Source: Anthoceros angustus (taxonomy: Eukaryota; Streptophyta; Anthocerotopsida; Anthocerotales; Anthocerotaceae). From it: a stretch of DNA of 64,000 nt. Each line of letters opens with the position of its first letter. Position 1 is the stretch's first letter. Below are positions 41,842 through 54,167 of this stretch, one piece after another. The position numbers and the translations under genes were made by a program. The notes beneath the pieces were generated by a model. It had not been told where the DNA came from. It did no database searches and worked only from the letters and a program-made list of their open reading frames with translations. The stretch covers positions 233,491-297,490 of the forward strand of contig MU008212.1 of the NCBI GenBank assembly GCA_010909165.1. The letters run 5' to 3'.

Positions 41842-44800
41842 CTATCCTACACGGTTCCCGAACGAGATCCCCACATCATCCAAGACACGGCGCTTCTTTG
41901 CTGGTTGTAGAGAAGTTTCAGCTGATTCGTTTTCGATCATCTGTTTCAAAGTTCTGGCCCGCAACTCATCCAAAGTTTCACCCTCTTTTGCTCGCTCTAG
42001 CACCTGCAGGAACCCCAGAACAGGTCTGAGCGTCTTGCAGCTCAGGGAATCAGAGGCTGACAAGCTCAGAGAAAAGTGCTCACCAGATGGCGCCCGTAGA
42101 GATGTGTACTTCGTAGAGCATTAAAAGCATTTTGCGCTTCCTGTCGTGTGAGAAACTCCACAAACGCAAAGCCACGATGCCTCCCATCATGCTTCTTAGG
42201 CAGCCGCAAACTTTTGATCTGCAAAGGCATCCAAGAACAGGAGTGAGAAACGTGGATAGCACCTTTCTGGTTTGATCCACTCTCCAGAAGGGAACAAGAG
42301 GACAAGGATAGTGTCCACAGCACCTGGCCAAAAGGGCTCACAAGCTGCTTCAGGTCCTTCTTCGTAGCTTCGAAGGCGACATTTCTTATTATTATCTTTG
42401 TAGAGCTCCCTTTCTTGTCTGTTTCTGGAGCCTTCTGTTCCACTGAATTTGCCTGTCCCTTGGGATTCGACCGACGGCTTAGCTGAACCACAAGAGCATG
42501 CCCATCTAGAACTGTGCCCTAAATCAAAGATGGTAATAGGTGGGCTCAGAGTTGCCATGACAACGCAACAAAATTCAGACTTGACAAGAGACCTGCATGA
42601 ACAAGAGGCTAATCACTACACCGCAGAACCCATCTGAACAATACCTGTAGCGATTGACACATTTGTTTCGCTGTATCGACACTGTCCAACTCTACAAAGC
42701 CAAAGCCCATTGAGAGCGGTTTCCCAGTCTTTCCAGGCTTTGTACTTATCTGCAGCAGTCATCCCAACTTAATCAATTGTTATCCCTCATGTGACAGGTC
42801 AACTTATGCCACTCATGTCAAAAACATTCTCAACTGCAGAACATGTGTCCACACCTTTACACTTCTTATTGCACCCTCGCTCTTGACATGCTGCTGAACG
42901 TGGTTTTTTAGGGAGGATTCAGAAGTGCTGAAATTTAGATTCTTCACGAACAATGACCTGGCCTGCGTAACAGAAAGTCCAGGTTAGACCTCCTTCATAT
43001 GGGCACTAGCCCCAAAGGGCTTCAAACTCTTTGGACGGAACACACACCTGGGCAGGATCCAGGTCAGCTTCTAGGTCCATTTCAGATAGTTGCTCATCAG
43101 CAACATGTTTCACTTGACTTGCTGTTACAACACTTTCTTGCGATTTTTGACCACCCTTTGTTAGTATACCTTCAGGTGCCCATTCCAAATACAGAGGGAC
43201 GTGCCTGCACACAAAAGTGCTACCTTTGGTTAAGAAAATGTGCCAAATTTGTGCCATCCATGCATTGAAGGCCTGGACACAGCAAGAATAAAAGACAAAT
43301 TCAAAGACTTACTTGAACCGCTTGTAGGCTAAGCCCTTAAAAGCCCTTCGTGCATCTGCCGCTTCTAGAAACTCGACCTGCTACAAGTTGTCAGAGAAAC
43401 TGCAACAGGCAGTGAGCTAATTTCAATAACAGTGTACGATGCTGTGGTAGTACCAGAGCAAGAGTCTTGGTTGGAGGCAGCACTACCCTGCCCAACGTCC
43501 CAAAGCTATTGAACATCTCCACCAGTTCGCCGTGCAAAGCCGTAAAGGGAAGATTCTTCACTAGAATCACATGACCGCTGCGCTTAACATCTTTGTCTCC
43601 AATGGAAGCAAGCTCTTCCAGAAGCTCGACATTAATGCCCTCTCTGCTTAGAGCACGCTTTGTCTCAGCGATAATGTGTGTTTCCCCTAGGGCCAACCTC
43701 ACTGCAAGATCATCTGCCTCTGGATCCAGGAATTCACCTTTTGATAGGCCATATTGTTGTGCCACACTTTCAGCAACCTAGAACCAAGATACCATTTGCA
43801 AACATGAAGGTCAAACTGATGAGTTGATCTGAATTAGATGTGCTCCTGGACAATACAAAATGCACAAAGAACGATCAAGGAGGTACCGTGTCTGGATTCA
43901 TGAAAAATGCGTTCCATGATGTTGTATTCCCACCAGCTTCTGCCGCCTTTCTCTCGTCTTGCTTCTTCTGATTAAATTTTGAATTTTTTGTTCCTTCAGG
44001 TATAATCCTGCAGGAGAAACGGTCATGAGGATGTCCATAAGCTCCTTCATCAAGGTTTTATGCAACCAAAACACAAGGACAAATTTTGCTTCATTCTGTT
44101 GCTGCCAACATCGGAACGCTTCTTTACGAAGTTAACAGAGGCATACTGTTCTTTCCCAGGGATGGGCCCCTGTCGCTTTGCAGGTAAAATGTGAATAAGC
44201 CTCCCTTGGAAGCTACTCTTATCTAATTCCTCCATCGCTCTGCAGAACAAACAAAATACAAATTCGCCACATACTAAGTATTGGTTAGAGAGTCCAGTCT
44301 GTAGGAGGGAAAATAAAAGATAGCCTCTAAAGTTAAAAATAGCACTGAACCAGGAAGGTATACCGTAGAGGATATGTTAGTACCTGGCTGCTGCTTCGGG
44401 AAGCATGTAAAGGATAAAAGCAAGCCCTTTCGATAATTTGGAATCTCTGTCAAGCACTAGGTGCACTTCCGAAAGCTCCCCATACTTGCCAAACAGCTCT
44501 CTCAAATCTTCCTCACTGCAAGTCCAGGAAAGAACGTTAATTCCAGCACCTAGTGTTCAAAGCAGAAAGGAGAGTAGCACTCCACAGTCAACTGCTGAAC
44601 GTTTCAGCATCGTCAATTTTATAACCTTGCTGTGTATGGTAGGTTTCGGACAAAAAGACGCCCAGTTTCAGATACGCTCTCTTGACCGTCAAAAACATGC
44701 AGCCGTTCCTCCTGGCCTCCAACATCTGATTCAACCAGAGGTGAATCCCGTGAAGCACTGCCAGATGTCTCCGCGGGCCTATCATCCCTATCAGATGAGC

Positions 44801-45740
44801 CCTGAGCCTCATCCTCATTCTGATCGTCACCCTCACCCTCAACCAGAACCTGATCCTCATCATCATCATCACTCCAGTTCCCTTTCACTCTGCTCTTCAG
44901 ATATTCCAAATCAGATACGTTATCATGCCTGATAAGCTCAGCCACTTCGCTTGGCTCTGCACCCTCCGAGTCAGCCCTTTCATCCTTTTTCAGATTTATA
45001 TCAAGACCAGAACTCCCTGCTCGTTTGTCGTTGCCATCTCCTCCAAGTCGAACATAATCACGAGTCAATTGCTCCTTCCTTTTCACCTTGCCCGTAGAAG
45101 CTGTCCGCAACCCACCTTCAGCAGCGCTTGCCTTTCCTTTGACGACCTCTTCACCTTTTTTTCTGTTGATTTCCAATGTCTGCTGTGCTCCGGTGTCGTT
45201 GGTCCATAACTTCGACTTACTCCGTGGCTGCATAACCTCCATAAATTCAGCAAACTGAGGATCATCCTCCTCTTTACTGCTCTGCCCCTGAGACTTAGCT
45301 TCCACATTTTTCTGGCCCTTCAAGGACAAGGAACGAGGCTCAGCCTCGTGGTGCGTTTTTTTGAAAGCAGAACTCCCTTGAGAATGACGGCTCCATGGTC
45401 GTGGTAGATTTGGATCACCAATGGGCTGTGCAACCTGCAAATCACATAGCTTTAACGATCGCCTAGCCAAGCATTCCTCAATATCTCACAACCCAACACG
45501 AGCACGAACTTCATTCACCTCGCAACAAAGACGACTGCTATCCAAGAAGCTTCTGTGGAAATATTTCACGGCGGCCAGGGCATCCTCCTCTGTCCGATAA
45601 CCCACAAACCCAAATTGCCGAGAAATCCCATCTCTGGAAATCACTTTGGCATCGGTGACCTCCCCGCGAGCAGCAAAATGTGCTTTCAGCCTCTCATCGT
45701 CAACATACCGTGGCAGATTCTTCACGCAAATCCGGGACAT
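41842..45740 (-). CDS. RBM19: MRD1/RBM19-like multiple-RRM ribosome-biogenesis protein
   Basis: Mrd1/RBM19 binds the U3-containing small-subunit processome and is needed for 18S rRNA maturation in the nucleolus. The start is MSRICVKNLPRYVDDERL (ATG 45740). Five RRMs are visible from their RNP motifs: RRM1 (45.5-45.7 kb, RQFGFVGY), RRM2 (GRLFVRNLPYTAR, 44.6 kb), RRM3 (HVILVKNLPFTALHGEL, 43.55 kb), RRM4 (SLFVKNLNFSTSE; MGFGFVELDS, 42.7-42.95 kb) and RRM5 (KIIIRNVAFEATKKDL; HRGFAFVEFL, 42.1-42.4 kb). Between RRM1 and RRM2 is a long acidic linker with Asp/Glu runs. The tail ends AKKRRVLDDVGISFGNRVG at 41842. About 12 exons. Five RRMs is the yeast Mrd1 count. Confidence 0.9.
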
Positions 45741-45967
45741 CTTCGCTTCCTGTGCATGACAGACAGGACGGTTCAAACAGAGCTTAAACCATAAACCCTA
45801 AAGACCTTTTATCTGGAATCCATTCTAAACAGGTACATACATATATAGCAGCACATCATCGTCTGGAATATAGGGCGTTGTGTGGCCTTCTCGCTGTAGT
45901 GCTTCGGAATCAGGGCTCGGATCGACCGAACTGTGGTCTGTTCACGAGTTCATCGCCACGTAAAGAG
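45741..45967. promoter_or_regulatory. Shared divergent promoter with telo-box
   Basis: Only 227 bp separate the start codons of two divergently transcribed ribosome-biogenesis genes. A perfect telo-box (AAACCCTA, 45793-45800) lies 53 bp upstream of the RBM19-like ATG. Telo-boxes are typical of plant ribosomal-protein and ribosome-biogenesis promoters. No TATA box is obvious. Confidence 0.6.
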
Positions 45968-46855
45968 ATGGGGCGCTGTCCGAATCACAAGAACAGCGCG
46001 AAGAAGCATTACTCTCATAAGAGCGCGCGGCGGGCAAAGTTTCTCGTGAAAGATATCCTTGAATTATGTCTCCTGTGTGCTTGATTATTTGTCTGTCTTG
46101 TTTCTGAGCCGTTGCTTCATGCCTCATGAGGCTGCAGCCAGCTGCCAAACGGAATCCGCCCTTTGTCAGCCTCTGCATACATCCCTCTTGCTTCTAGCAT
46201 CTGTTTCTGAGGGCAGGCGGATTTGTGTGGCTTTGCTGAGAACTCATTGCTATATTAGGGTAAGATTTTCTTGTGATGTGACCTTGGTTCAGTGTAATCC
46301 TTGACGGAGCACCACGGGATGACATGATACATGCAGAGCTGCAACAGGATGGGGTGGAGCACAAGCCCAAAGTGTTGGATGAGGACTTGCCAGGGAAGGG
46401 ACAATTTTACTGTCTCCATTGCGAGTAGGTTTTGATATGCTGCTAGCTCCCCGTGTTTTTATTTCAACAGATTTTTCCCACACGAAGCGGTGCTTGCATG
46501 TGTGAGGTGTTAGGTCTGGTCTGGTGTGGTGTGGTCTGATATCTAGCTCGTCTGGTTCCTGCAGCCGACACTTCGGTTCTACAGCAATTCGGGATGAGCA
46601 CTTCAAGACGAAACGTCACAGGAAAAGGTAATCTGACCACTGCTCTGATTATTGATCTCCTTGAGGTGAAATCCGTTATTTACAAGTCGCGGAGCTAGTG
46701 GTGACCCCTAGCACGTTTGTGTGTGCAGAGTAAAGATGATGCAAGGTCCGGCCCCTCATAACCAGGTGGATGCAGATGTTGCTGCGGGCATGGGAAGGCC
46801 GGACAACGGCCCCAAACTGCGAGGCTCCATAGATGCCGCGCCCATGATGTTGTGA
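45968..46855 (+). CDS. ZNF593/BUD20-like C2H2 zinc-finger protein
   Basis: ZNF593/Bud20 is a small nuclear shuttling protein that helps export pre-60S ribosomal subunits. Four exons: 45968-46052, 46316-46424, 46565-46627 and 46729-46855. The product begins MGRCPNHKNSAKKHYSHKSA then RRAKFLVKGDDMIHAEL, has VDEDLPG-type spacing (VLDEDLPGKGQFYCLHCDRH) and a C2H2 finger (C..C ... H.....H: FYCLHC, DEHFKTKRH). It ends in the conserved GPAPHNQVDADVAAGMGRPD. The first intron is not GT-AG: it starts ATATCCTT and ends AC, and only this choice restores FLVKGDD. The other introns are GT-AG. Confidence 0.9.
46053..46315 (+). other. U12-type AT-AC intron
   Basis: The 5' splice site reads AAAG/ATATCCTT, a perfect minor-spliceosome donor. 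Near the 3' end TCCTTGAC (46298-46305) matches the U12 branch site, with the branch A 11 nt before the terminal AC (46314-46315). Removing exactly this 263-bp interval joins K and GDD in the conserved order. Confidence 0.85.
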
Positions 46856-47865
46856 GAAACAGTTGGCACCCGTGTACAAATAGCTGTCCTGTAGGTAGTG
46901 GAAAGTGTAAAAATCCCACTTGTCATGCTGACATGCCTGGTGGGATGGAGATCCGGGAGCTTGTAATATACAAGTGAGAGCAAGTTTTGGCAAGGGATCG
47001 TGGGAGTGAAAACAAGGCTAGAAGTACATGTTCTACTGGAGGCCAGGCAGGCAGGCGCGACGGGAGGTACGCAGTGGTGGAGGCTGGAGGCTATGTGATC
47101 ATACGACCAGGCAGGCGTTAGACGGAATTGCAGGGCTAACCACCGCAAGCTGAGCGCATGGTACCAATTAGGCAGCAGAGGGTAGTAAGGTACTCCCGTG
47201 CTCTCTAGGTATCTGCGAGTCGCTTCTCGAGTGGCGAGTCGGAAGTCGGGACGAGCAGGGTGTGGGTACGCAGATCCACCCAGCTTATAGCCTCCCAGGT
47301 ACAGCCAAGCTTTTGTGTGGGGCCCCGCACGCCGATGCGGGTCGCGACCGCCCTTGTCCTGTCTCCGGAGGTCCGGGGACTATAGGGGTCCAGGCCTTGC
47401 TGCGGTTGGCTGGTTCAAGTTTTGCTTGTTGGCAAGCTCCCTGGTCCTGGTTGCTTGCTCGTTTAGGCTTTCTCTGCGACGAGGGCCACCATACCTTCCG
47501 CCCTCCTTCGATTGGTCCTCCTTATATATTCGAGATATTTTAACTGGAAATACCGCTCCAGCTGGTTCCATATGCGGACAGGAGCCTTGCCCTATCCAAG
47601 ATTCCGTAACTATGTCGTTTTTATGTGTCTTCCTTATCGAAAATTCCAGGGTTTTTATGATCTGATTTCTTGATGTTTATATAAATACGTGTTAAGACGC
47701 TGTCCACGTTGAGAGAGAACATGAGTGGAGTTAACAGGCCAAGTAAGTCCTAAATTTGGGATTAAGGAGTGTATTTCCAGTAAGGTTGCGTATCGGTTCA
47801 AAAAAAGGTGACCAAATACGTATGTGAGTGTTAAAAAGGTGACCAAATAAGTATGTGAGTGTTAT
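46856..47865. other. Intergenic, no gene recognised
   Basis: Open frames on both strands (for example 47262-47543) show no domain. The ZNF593-like 3'UTR is expected at the left edge. Confidence 0.4.
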
Positions 47866-47965
47866 AGAAGAAGAAGAACAAGAAGAAGAAGAAGAAGAAT
47901 TTTATTTAAGTCCACTAAGGATGGATTTCTGTCATGGGATTCTTATAAATGTGTGTCCATTTGGC
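47866..47965 (+). repeat. Dispersed (GAA)n / AAGTCCACTAAGGATGGA repeat, copy 1
   Basis: A GAA microsatellite runs into ATTTTATTTAAGTCCACTAA, then GGATGGATTTCTGTCATGGGA and TTCTTATAAATGTGTG. The same order recurs near 57.4 and 57.6 kb. Confidence 0.8.
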
Positions 47966-47987
47966 CTAAGCCATTTAGACACACATT

Positions 47988-48065
47988 AGGTGATCTTGGT
48001 TGGTCTCGTGGCCTGGTGGGTAACGACTGGAGCAGGAAATTGTGGGTTCAAGTCTCCTGGGGATG
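47988..48065 (+). repeat. Possible tRNA-derived SINE head
   Basis: A box A-like TGGTCTCGTGGCCTGGTGG and, 30-odd bp later, a box B-like GGGTTCAAGTCTCC are spaced as in a tRNA-related RNA polymerase III promoter. No cloverleaf was established. Probably the head of a SINE or an old tRNA fragment. Confidence 0.4.
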
Positions 48066-49152
48066 TCGATCAAAATGGAGAATGACATTTATTTTAATTT
48101 ATTCCCTTCTTCTTTTGAAGAAAGAAAGTGTTCATTAAAAATTAATGGGGAGCTTTAAGGGAACCAGTAAAGATGAGAAACGTACTCGCTGGGCTTTACC
48201 AAAATCAAAAAGAATAGGAAGTATATTACTTCAAAAATTGAGAGGGACCTTTTCCTTTAAAAAAAAAAATGGGGATCTTTATAGGAGCCAATAGGGATTA
48301 GAAGCACACTCACCTAGCTTTACTAAAATGAGACACATTAGGGAGCAACTATCCACCACATACTGCTCACCTCATCCTTCAAGAAATTTCACAGGTCGTA
48401 AATAGCTCCATTTTATAATGTGCTTCCCTTCATGTGACACTACGGCTGCAATTGTGTACTTTGTGTCTCTATATGATTTTATTAAGGACCCTTACGCACT
48501 GCTAGTTCCGTCGAGCTAATGTCAGTTCAGTTCACCCGTTCAGTTCATAGAACCATGCGTCAAGTGAACAGTTCAGTTTCACGCTGAACATTCAGTTTCA
48601 ATTTGAACAGTTTAGTTCCAATTTGAATAAAAATAAAATATACAATACGTTGTTTTTTTCATATCAGTTCGTTTGAATTATGGGTAATCCATGGCGGTTT
48701 AGTGAAGGGTCTGAATTGGGAGAAACCCAATCATTACTTACTACGTCAATGCATTATCAACAAACTGGTTGCTGCGATGAACTATGTCCATGCGCAAGTT
48801 CGAGCTCAGTTCGATGCTGACCTGGCCTAGAGTTGAACTGAACTGACCAAACTGAGCTCCCGAGTTGGCAATGCATAAAGTTTATAACACTATTCCTCTA
48901 CCACGGATTTTTATCAGCATCTTGTCACCGATCCATTAACTATACCCATTACCTAATATCGTTAATAATATTTGTATATAATATTTATCAAAATTATTAG
49001 CTGCTATTTTTTTTTATTAACCTTAAAAGGATTGAGGTACTCAAATAGAGTGCCTCGTGCTATATTTTGAGCTGTGCTATTAGCATTTGAAAATTGTATG
49101 AAAATTGTGAGCCATATCATTCGACGGGTTACGTCCTGAGCAACAACCTCAC
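48066..49152. other. AT-rich intergenic DNA
   Basis: No gene. 48520-48620 is crowded with GTTCAGTTC-like motifs, an imperfect short-period repeat. Confidence 0.4.
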
Positions 49153-50573
49153 ATAACAACGTTTGGGTAGAAAGGGGTTTGTACACGGACTTCCCCAAAC
49201 CCCAAATTGCATGCTAAAAAATCTGCACTAGAAACGGCCGTTTTGAAGAGTTTAGGTCATGTTTACGCGTACACAAATGTATTTGATTTTAAAATTTATC
49301 CAATTCTAAGCCTTCCTAAAAGAAGGTCATATTCACAATTGGCACGTGTACAAACATTTAGAGTTTTTAGGGCTTGCTGTGATTATGGTGCGCAAACTTG
49401 TTTGCGCATTCCTAAGACTATACTCCCACTCTAGGGATTCTACAAGACTTTGTTTTTAAGACATTGGGACAATAATATCTTCGTTGACTTGATGCTCGTG
49501 ATCTGCGTGCACTACGAAAATGAGATTGGTATGGTCTGCACTTGGAGCTGGGCCCACGCCAAACGTCTCAAGATGCAAAAGGTTCTCACTACTAGTTCAA
49601 AGTTTTAACCACTAGAAAAAAGATGAGAGCTAAGTCAAGATAAGGACATATCCACATTAGGGAGGTACACAAACAAGGTTGAAAACACAGGAACCCTTTA
49701 AAACAACAAAAATATCAAAAACAGATAAAAAAACACAAAAAATACCCTTTAAAAATTTAGAGCAAATGCCTACACTTGCCTCAAAAAATTGAATTTTTTG
49801 AGATTTTTTTCGTAATTTTTAGATTTTTTGTTCTTTTTTTCTTTGAATGAACCATATGGGAATGCACTAGGAGGCATGAACCGTATGGGTTCATGCCCCT
49901 AGGCCCTTCTTGACCCTGGGTGTGCGCACTTGAGCACGCACCTCGGCTCCCTTCCCCCTTGGTGCGAACACTAGTGCGCGCATCGAGGCCCCTTGCCCCA
50001 CGGTGCATGTACTTGTTCGCCCAGCTGGGCCCCCTTGCCCCCTGGTGCACACATTTGTTCACCCAGTTGGGCGCCCTTGTCTCCTGGTGCTTGCACTTGT
50101 TCGCCACCTGAGCTCTCTTGCCCCCCAGGTGTGCACACCTACGTCTTCTTGCCCCTGTGTGCGCAAACATGTTTTCGCACCTAGATCTTCTTGCTCATTC
50201 TATGCAAACAAGCTTGCACACTATCACGTTGGGTGCGCAAACAAGTTTGTGCACTCATCTCGTGTTGTCCGTTTTGAAACAAAAATGCTTGTATGGGATG
50301 AACGGCGACCATGCACAAATAGCATATAACTGATGGTTTTGATTATCTTCACCCCTTCAAAATCGCGGTGCCTACCATGGATGCGGCACATTGTGATGAA
50401 ATGAACATGCAGGGTGTGGCACCACAGGTTTGAACACCACATTAAAATTAGCAAACACCCTCAAAAAAAGCCTGAAAAAAAAAGCGAACATGCATATTTA
50501 CCTGAAAAGTGATGGGATTTTAGCCATAACCCCTTTTTACCGAAGAAACCCCTTTCTATCCTGACGCTGTTAT
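49153..50573. mobile_element. TIR transposon, copy 2 (non-autonomous)
   Basis: About 1.42 kb with terminal inverted repeats of about 30 bp (left ATAACAACGTTTGGGTAGAA; right, as reverse complement, ATAACAGCGTCAGGATAGAA), both followed by AGGGGTTT. The left 200 bp resemble the left arm of the element at 33.8 kb. The core has GTGCGCAAACAAGTTTG-like motifs and a run of CTTGCCCC-type repeats. No transposase. Open frames inside (49781-50333) are repeat-derived. Confidence 0.7.
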
Positions 50574-53500
50574 ATATAGAGAGAGATGATATCACACAAA
50601 CTCGTCCAGAGAAACATAATGATTCATCATCTCAACAATCATCATCATGGCTGGGTGGGCACTTTCCATTTGTATTAACCTAACTCAACCCAACTTGAGA
50701 GTTTTTTAGGCCCACGGCCGCAAATTCTTTCAATACTTTACATCGTAACACGGCCGCTGTGCCTATATGCACGAAGCGTATATCGTTGAATTCTGCCCGA
50801 GTGGCAGGCACTCGACATCTCTCACCAATCTCCGTAGCTTATGGAAGCCTGTGACACTACCTAACGAGATGTGACGAGGTTTCACTTTTTGTTCTTGTCG
50901 TCAATCCCTGTAACATGTACAACTCTTTCACTGTTGCAGCAATTAGGATCCATGGCGCGGAGCAAGACGTGCGCTTCCAAGTCCCGTATTGATAGGGAGC
51001 AAGGAGATAAAGATAGGCAGCTAGCTAGCAAGGATGAAGAGATCACTAGGCTGCGACGATTGTTGAACTACAAACGCTGCTTTCTAAACACGGAAAGCAC
51101 CAATGAGGAAAACAACGTGGCAAGTGATCACGCGACTGAGATCAGGCACTCACCCTAGAAGAGCAGCAAGGACAGTAGCGGGACGAAGGGGGAGGAAGAC
51201 CCAAAGGAGGGACATGCCTAGAAAACACATATGGTGCATGTCGTGGTAAAATAGCAATCCATACGTCTATAACTACATGCCTCACCATGCTATAAAAATA
51301 CCATCCATGCTACAAACATTCCAGCTTACGACAAGCCTTCAGCACCTTCTCATAAGAACATAAGAAGACCACCTGACCACGCACACATGAGCATGAAGAT
51401 AGTATGTGCAACAAAGGACCCCTGACCCGAATGTAGTGACGAAGAGCTGCCCATCCGTGAGCAACTCCATATCACCAGAAAACAAATGGTTCATATCCAA
51501 AACATGATAAAACCATAATGGAACATCCAGTTCGTCGAAAGAGTGGAGAGTTCACAGCAACAGCGAAGTCCTTAAGCATTTCAGCTAGCAATCACTTGGC
51601 AGCAACAACAAATGTAAAATTCCACTAGAAAGTGATACAATTGCATCCACAAAACACTAGCAGACGCGCTGAACACCCAGGCTATTAGCTAAGACTCTAA
51701 CAACAGAGTCAGTTGCTGCATTCCAAACACTGTAAGGAGCTTACAGTGTTCATCTCTCTCCCACTTCGTACGTGTAAGTGAGCTTCTTGCCATCATCCCA
51801 GCAACATGCTCTATGCTCCCACCATGATGGTATTCGGTAGAAATCCGCGTCCTGTTTCATCTCCCAGACTGGTAGAAATCCGCGTCCTGTTTCATCTCCC
51901 AGATCGGTAGAAATCCGAGTCCTGTCATATCTCCCAGATCTTCTCTAAACCCTAGCCTAACATAAGCGAATAACGTTTTAACTTGCTAACTCTAGCAAAT
52001 TCTCATGCTTCTATTTACAAGCTGATGAGCCCTCCAATCTCATTTTGCTTCCTTTGTTTCACATAAATTTTTAAAGAAAAAAACTTCTTGAGAATTTTAG
52101 ACCGGAAAATATTGCTGCATGATGTGATGGTAGAGAAGGGCATACTCAATCAAATCTACATCCTCATTGATCTCGACTTCATGTATGTATTATTGATACA
52201 TTGAAAACAAGAACACTTGGCAAAATTACTGTTCTAAACAAAATTAGAGGTGCCATGCGGTGAAAATACAAGCAATTATAACACCTAGACCCGAACCCAA
52301 CCTCCATCTAACCAGAAAATAGTAAATCCAATCCTAGTTGCCAATATAACCCAGCCCCCCTATTCTAAGGCACGCCGCTACTATCCTGAATGTAGAGTTG
52401 AACCCCAATCGCACCCTCCACATGCATACATATCTAGGACTTTGACATGCACACCTCACAACTTCCTACCATATCCCAGGTTTGAGCCCCCTACATCTTA
52501 GTCCTCACCTTGCTCTTCATTTGCCCCTTCTTTTCCCTCCCCTCTTTTATCGGTTATTATTATTGACAAGTCCCTACTAATCCGAGGCACTATCCCTACT
52601 ATTGACTCCCCTCGTGTGAGACCTAGAAGTGCGATAACTGCTTTCAGCATGCATTGGCTAAGCCACTCAAAGTGTATATACCCCTCAAGTAGTTTTCTCT
52701 TCGAGGTCACTTTTGTGCTTTATAGCATCCTCTAATTAGAAGGTGGATACTGTAAGAAAAGAAAAAGATTAAAGTGGTCAGACTAATTGCCATTGTTAGC
52801 TAATTACATAACAAGATGCAACTGATTTAGTACTCTAATGAAAAACTCTTGAAAGTGTATCAGTACAAAACATGGTGCTTGGGTTTTGAAAGCCATATAT
52901 TTGTGATAAGATGTTGTGATGTTAGAGTTTGTGAAAATAACATCCATGCAAGTTTCTAGCTAGTGACAATACAAATTACGTTACTTGAGCTTGAAACCCA
53001 TTATAGATCATCTTGAATTATATTAATAGTTTTTGTTGTTTGAAATAATCATATTATTGAGCTAATTATGCAAGAAATAATTTATATACAAAATTAATTA
53101 ACATATTAAAGTATTTAGATTAAATTTAAGTTAATATATAAATATTATTATGGAAGGAGTTTGAAAAGTGTGAAGAGAGGTTGAAGTATTTGATGGGAAT
53201 TGGTACGCCCACCGGCACCAACGTGCGTTGTGCGGAAGAAACCTGGTAGTCCAATAAAATGTGGCAAGGCGGTGGAGATATTTGGGGGCAGGGAGAAGGG
53301 TGTTGGGACCACTTTACCTGCGACGAAGGTGCAAACCGGAGGAGTGGGTTAGTGGTGCAATGAACTCAGGGGAAAGGTTGGGTGTGTGGGCGAGGCAGTA
53401 AACGGAACGTGGCCATAAAGAAAAGTGTGTTGGGCCAGGGTTCCCGTTGCGTTGGGGATGCTAATCAGTACAGGAGATCAGAGGGCGCTGCTAAACCCGG

Positions 53501-53600
53501 TACGCCAAATCAGCCAGCAAAGATTTGGGACGTGTGTTCAAGTATCTTAAAAGGGGGCATTTCTTGAACGATTAATGGCCCGGACCAGTTTGAACGGGCA
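50574..53600. other. Gene-poor intergenic DNA
   Basis: Mostly AT-rich sequence without convincing genes. A frame with ATG at 50953 encodes a short coiled-coil-like peptide (SKDEEITRLRRLLNYK) and could be a minor or decayed exon. AT content is highest at 53000-53150. Confidence 0.4.
51836..51940. repeat. 35-bp tandem repeat, three copies
   Basis: Units at 51836-51870, 51871-51905 and 51906-51940 share GGTAGAAATCCG(C/A)GTCCTG and CTCCCAGA. The first two are almost identical. Confidence 0.9.
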
Positions 53601-54167
53601 AGCCCCGACCCAGCCCAAGCAAGCTCACCCAGACACCAAGCCAGCCGGGCGAGCGAGCCTGCCAGCCAGCCTCTCTCTGGCCCCCGGAGTCTAGGTACTC
53701 TGCCTCCCCATCCTGCTCTCTTCTTCCGCTCGCTGCTCCGCTCTGCTGTGCTGCGTAAAGTGAACCCAGTCCAGGCTGCAGGTTGCAGGCTGCAGAGACG
53801 CCGGCCCGGGCGAGGCGACTGTGTGGCGCTCAATCGCTCGCGCAATTTCCACGCTACTCCACGCCACGCCACGCCCGCGGCTGCGCGCGCCTCAGCGCCG
53901 CTGCGCCCCGCCTGCAATGCGGGAGGCCGCGCGCAGCAGCAGGCCTCTTGCGCCGCGCTCTGACACGCCCCACCGGGGTGGCTGACAGGGCAGCCAATTG
54001 TGAGGGATGCAGAAGGAAGGTAGGGGCGGAGGCAGCGGCAGTGCAGGGGCCGCGGGGAGGGCTCGGCCGAGGAGCAGCAGCAGCGGGACGGCGCGGGAGC
54101 GGGAGCGGGAGGAGGAGGAGGGGCAGGAGGGGGGAGCGGAGGCGGAGGAGGAGGAGGAGGAGCTCAC

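Noticed and set aside
49781-50333. Overlapping Cys/Pro-rich frames
   Set aside because: Generated by short repeats inside the TIR element; no coding features.
51836-51940. CRISPR-like spacing considered
   Set aside because: The units are contiguous tandem repeats without unique spacers, in a eukaryotic genome.
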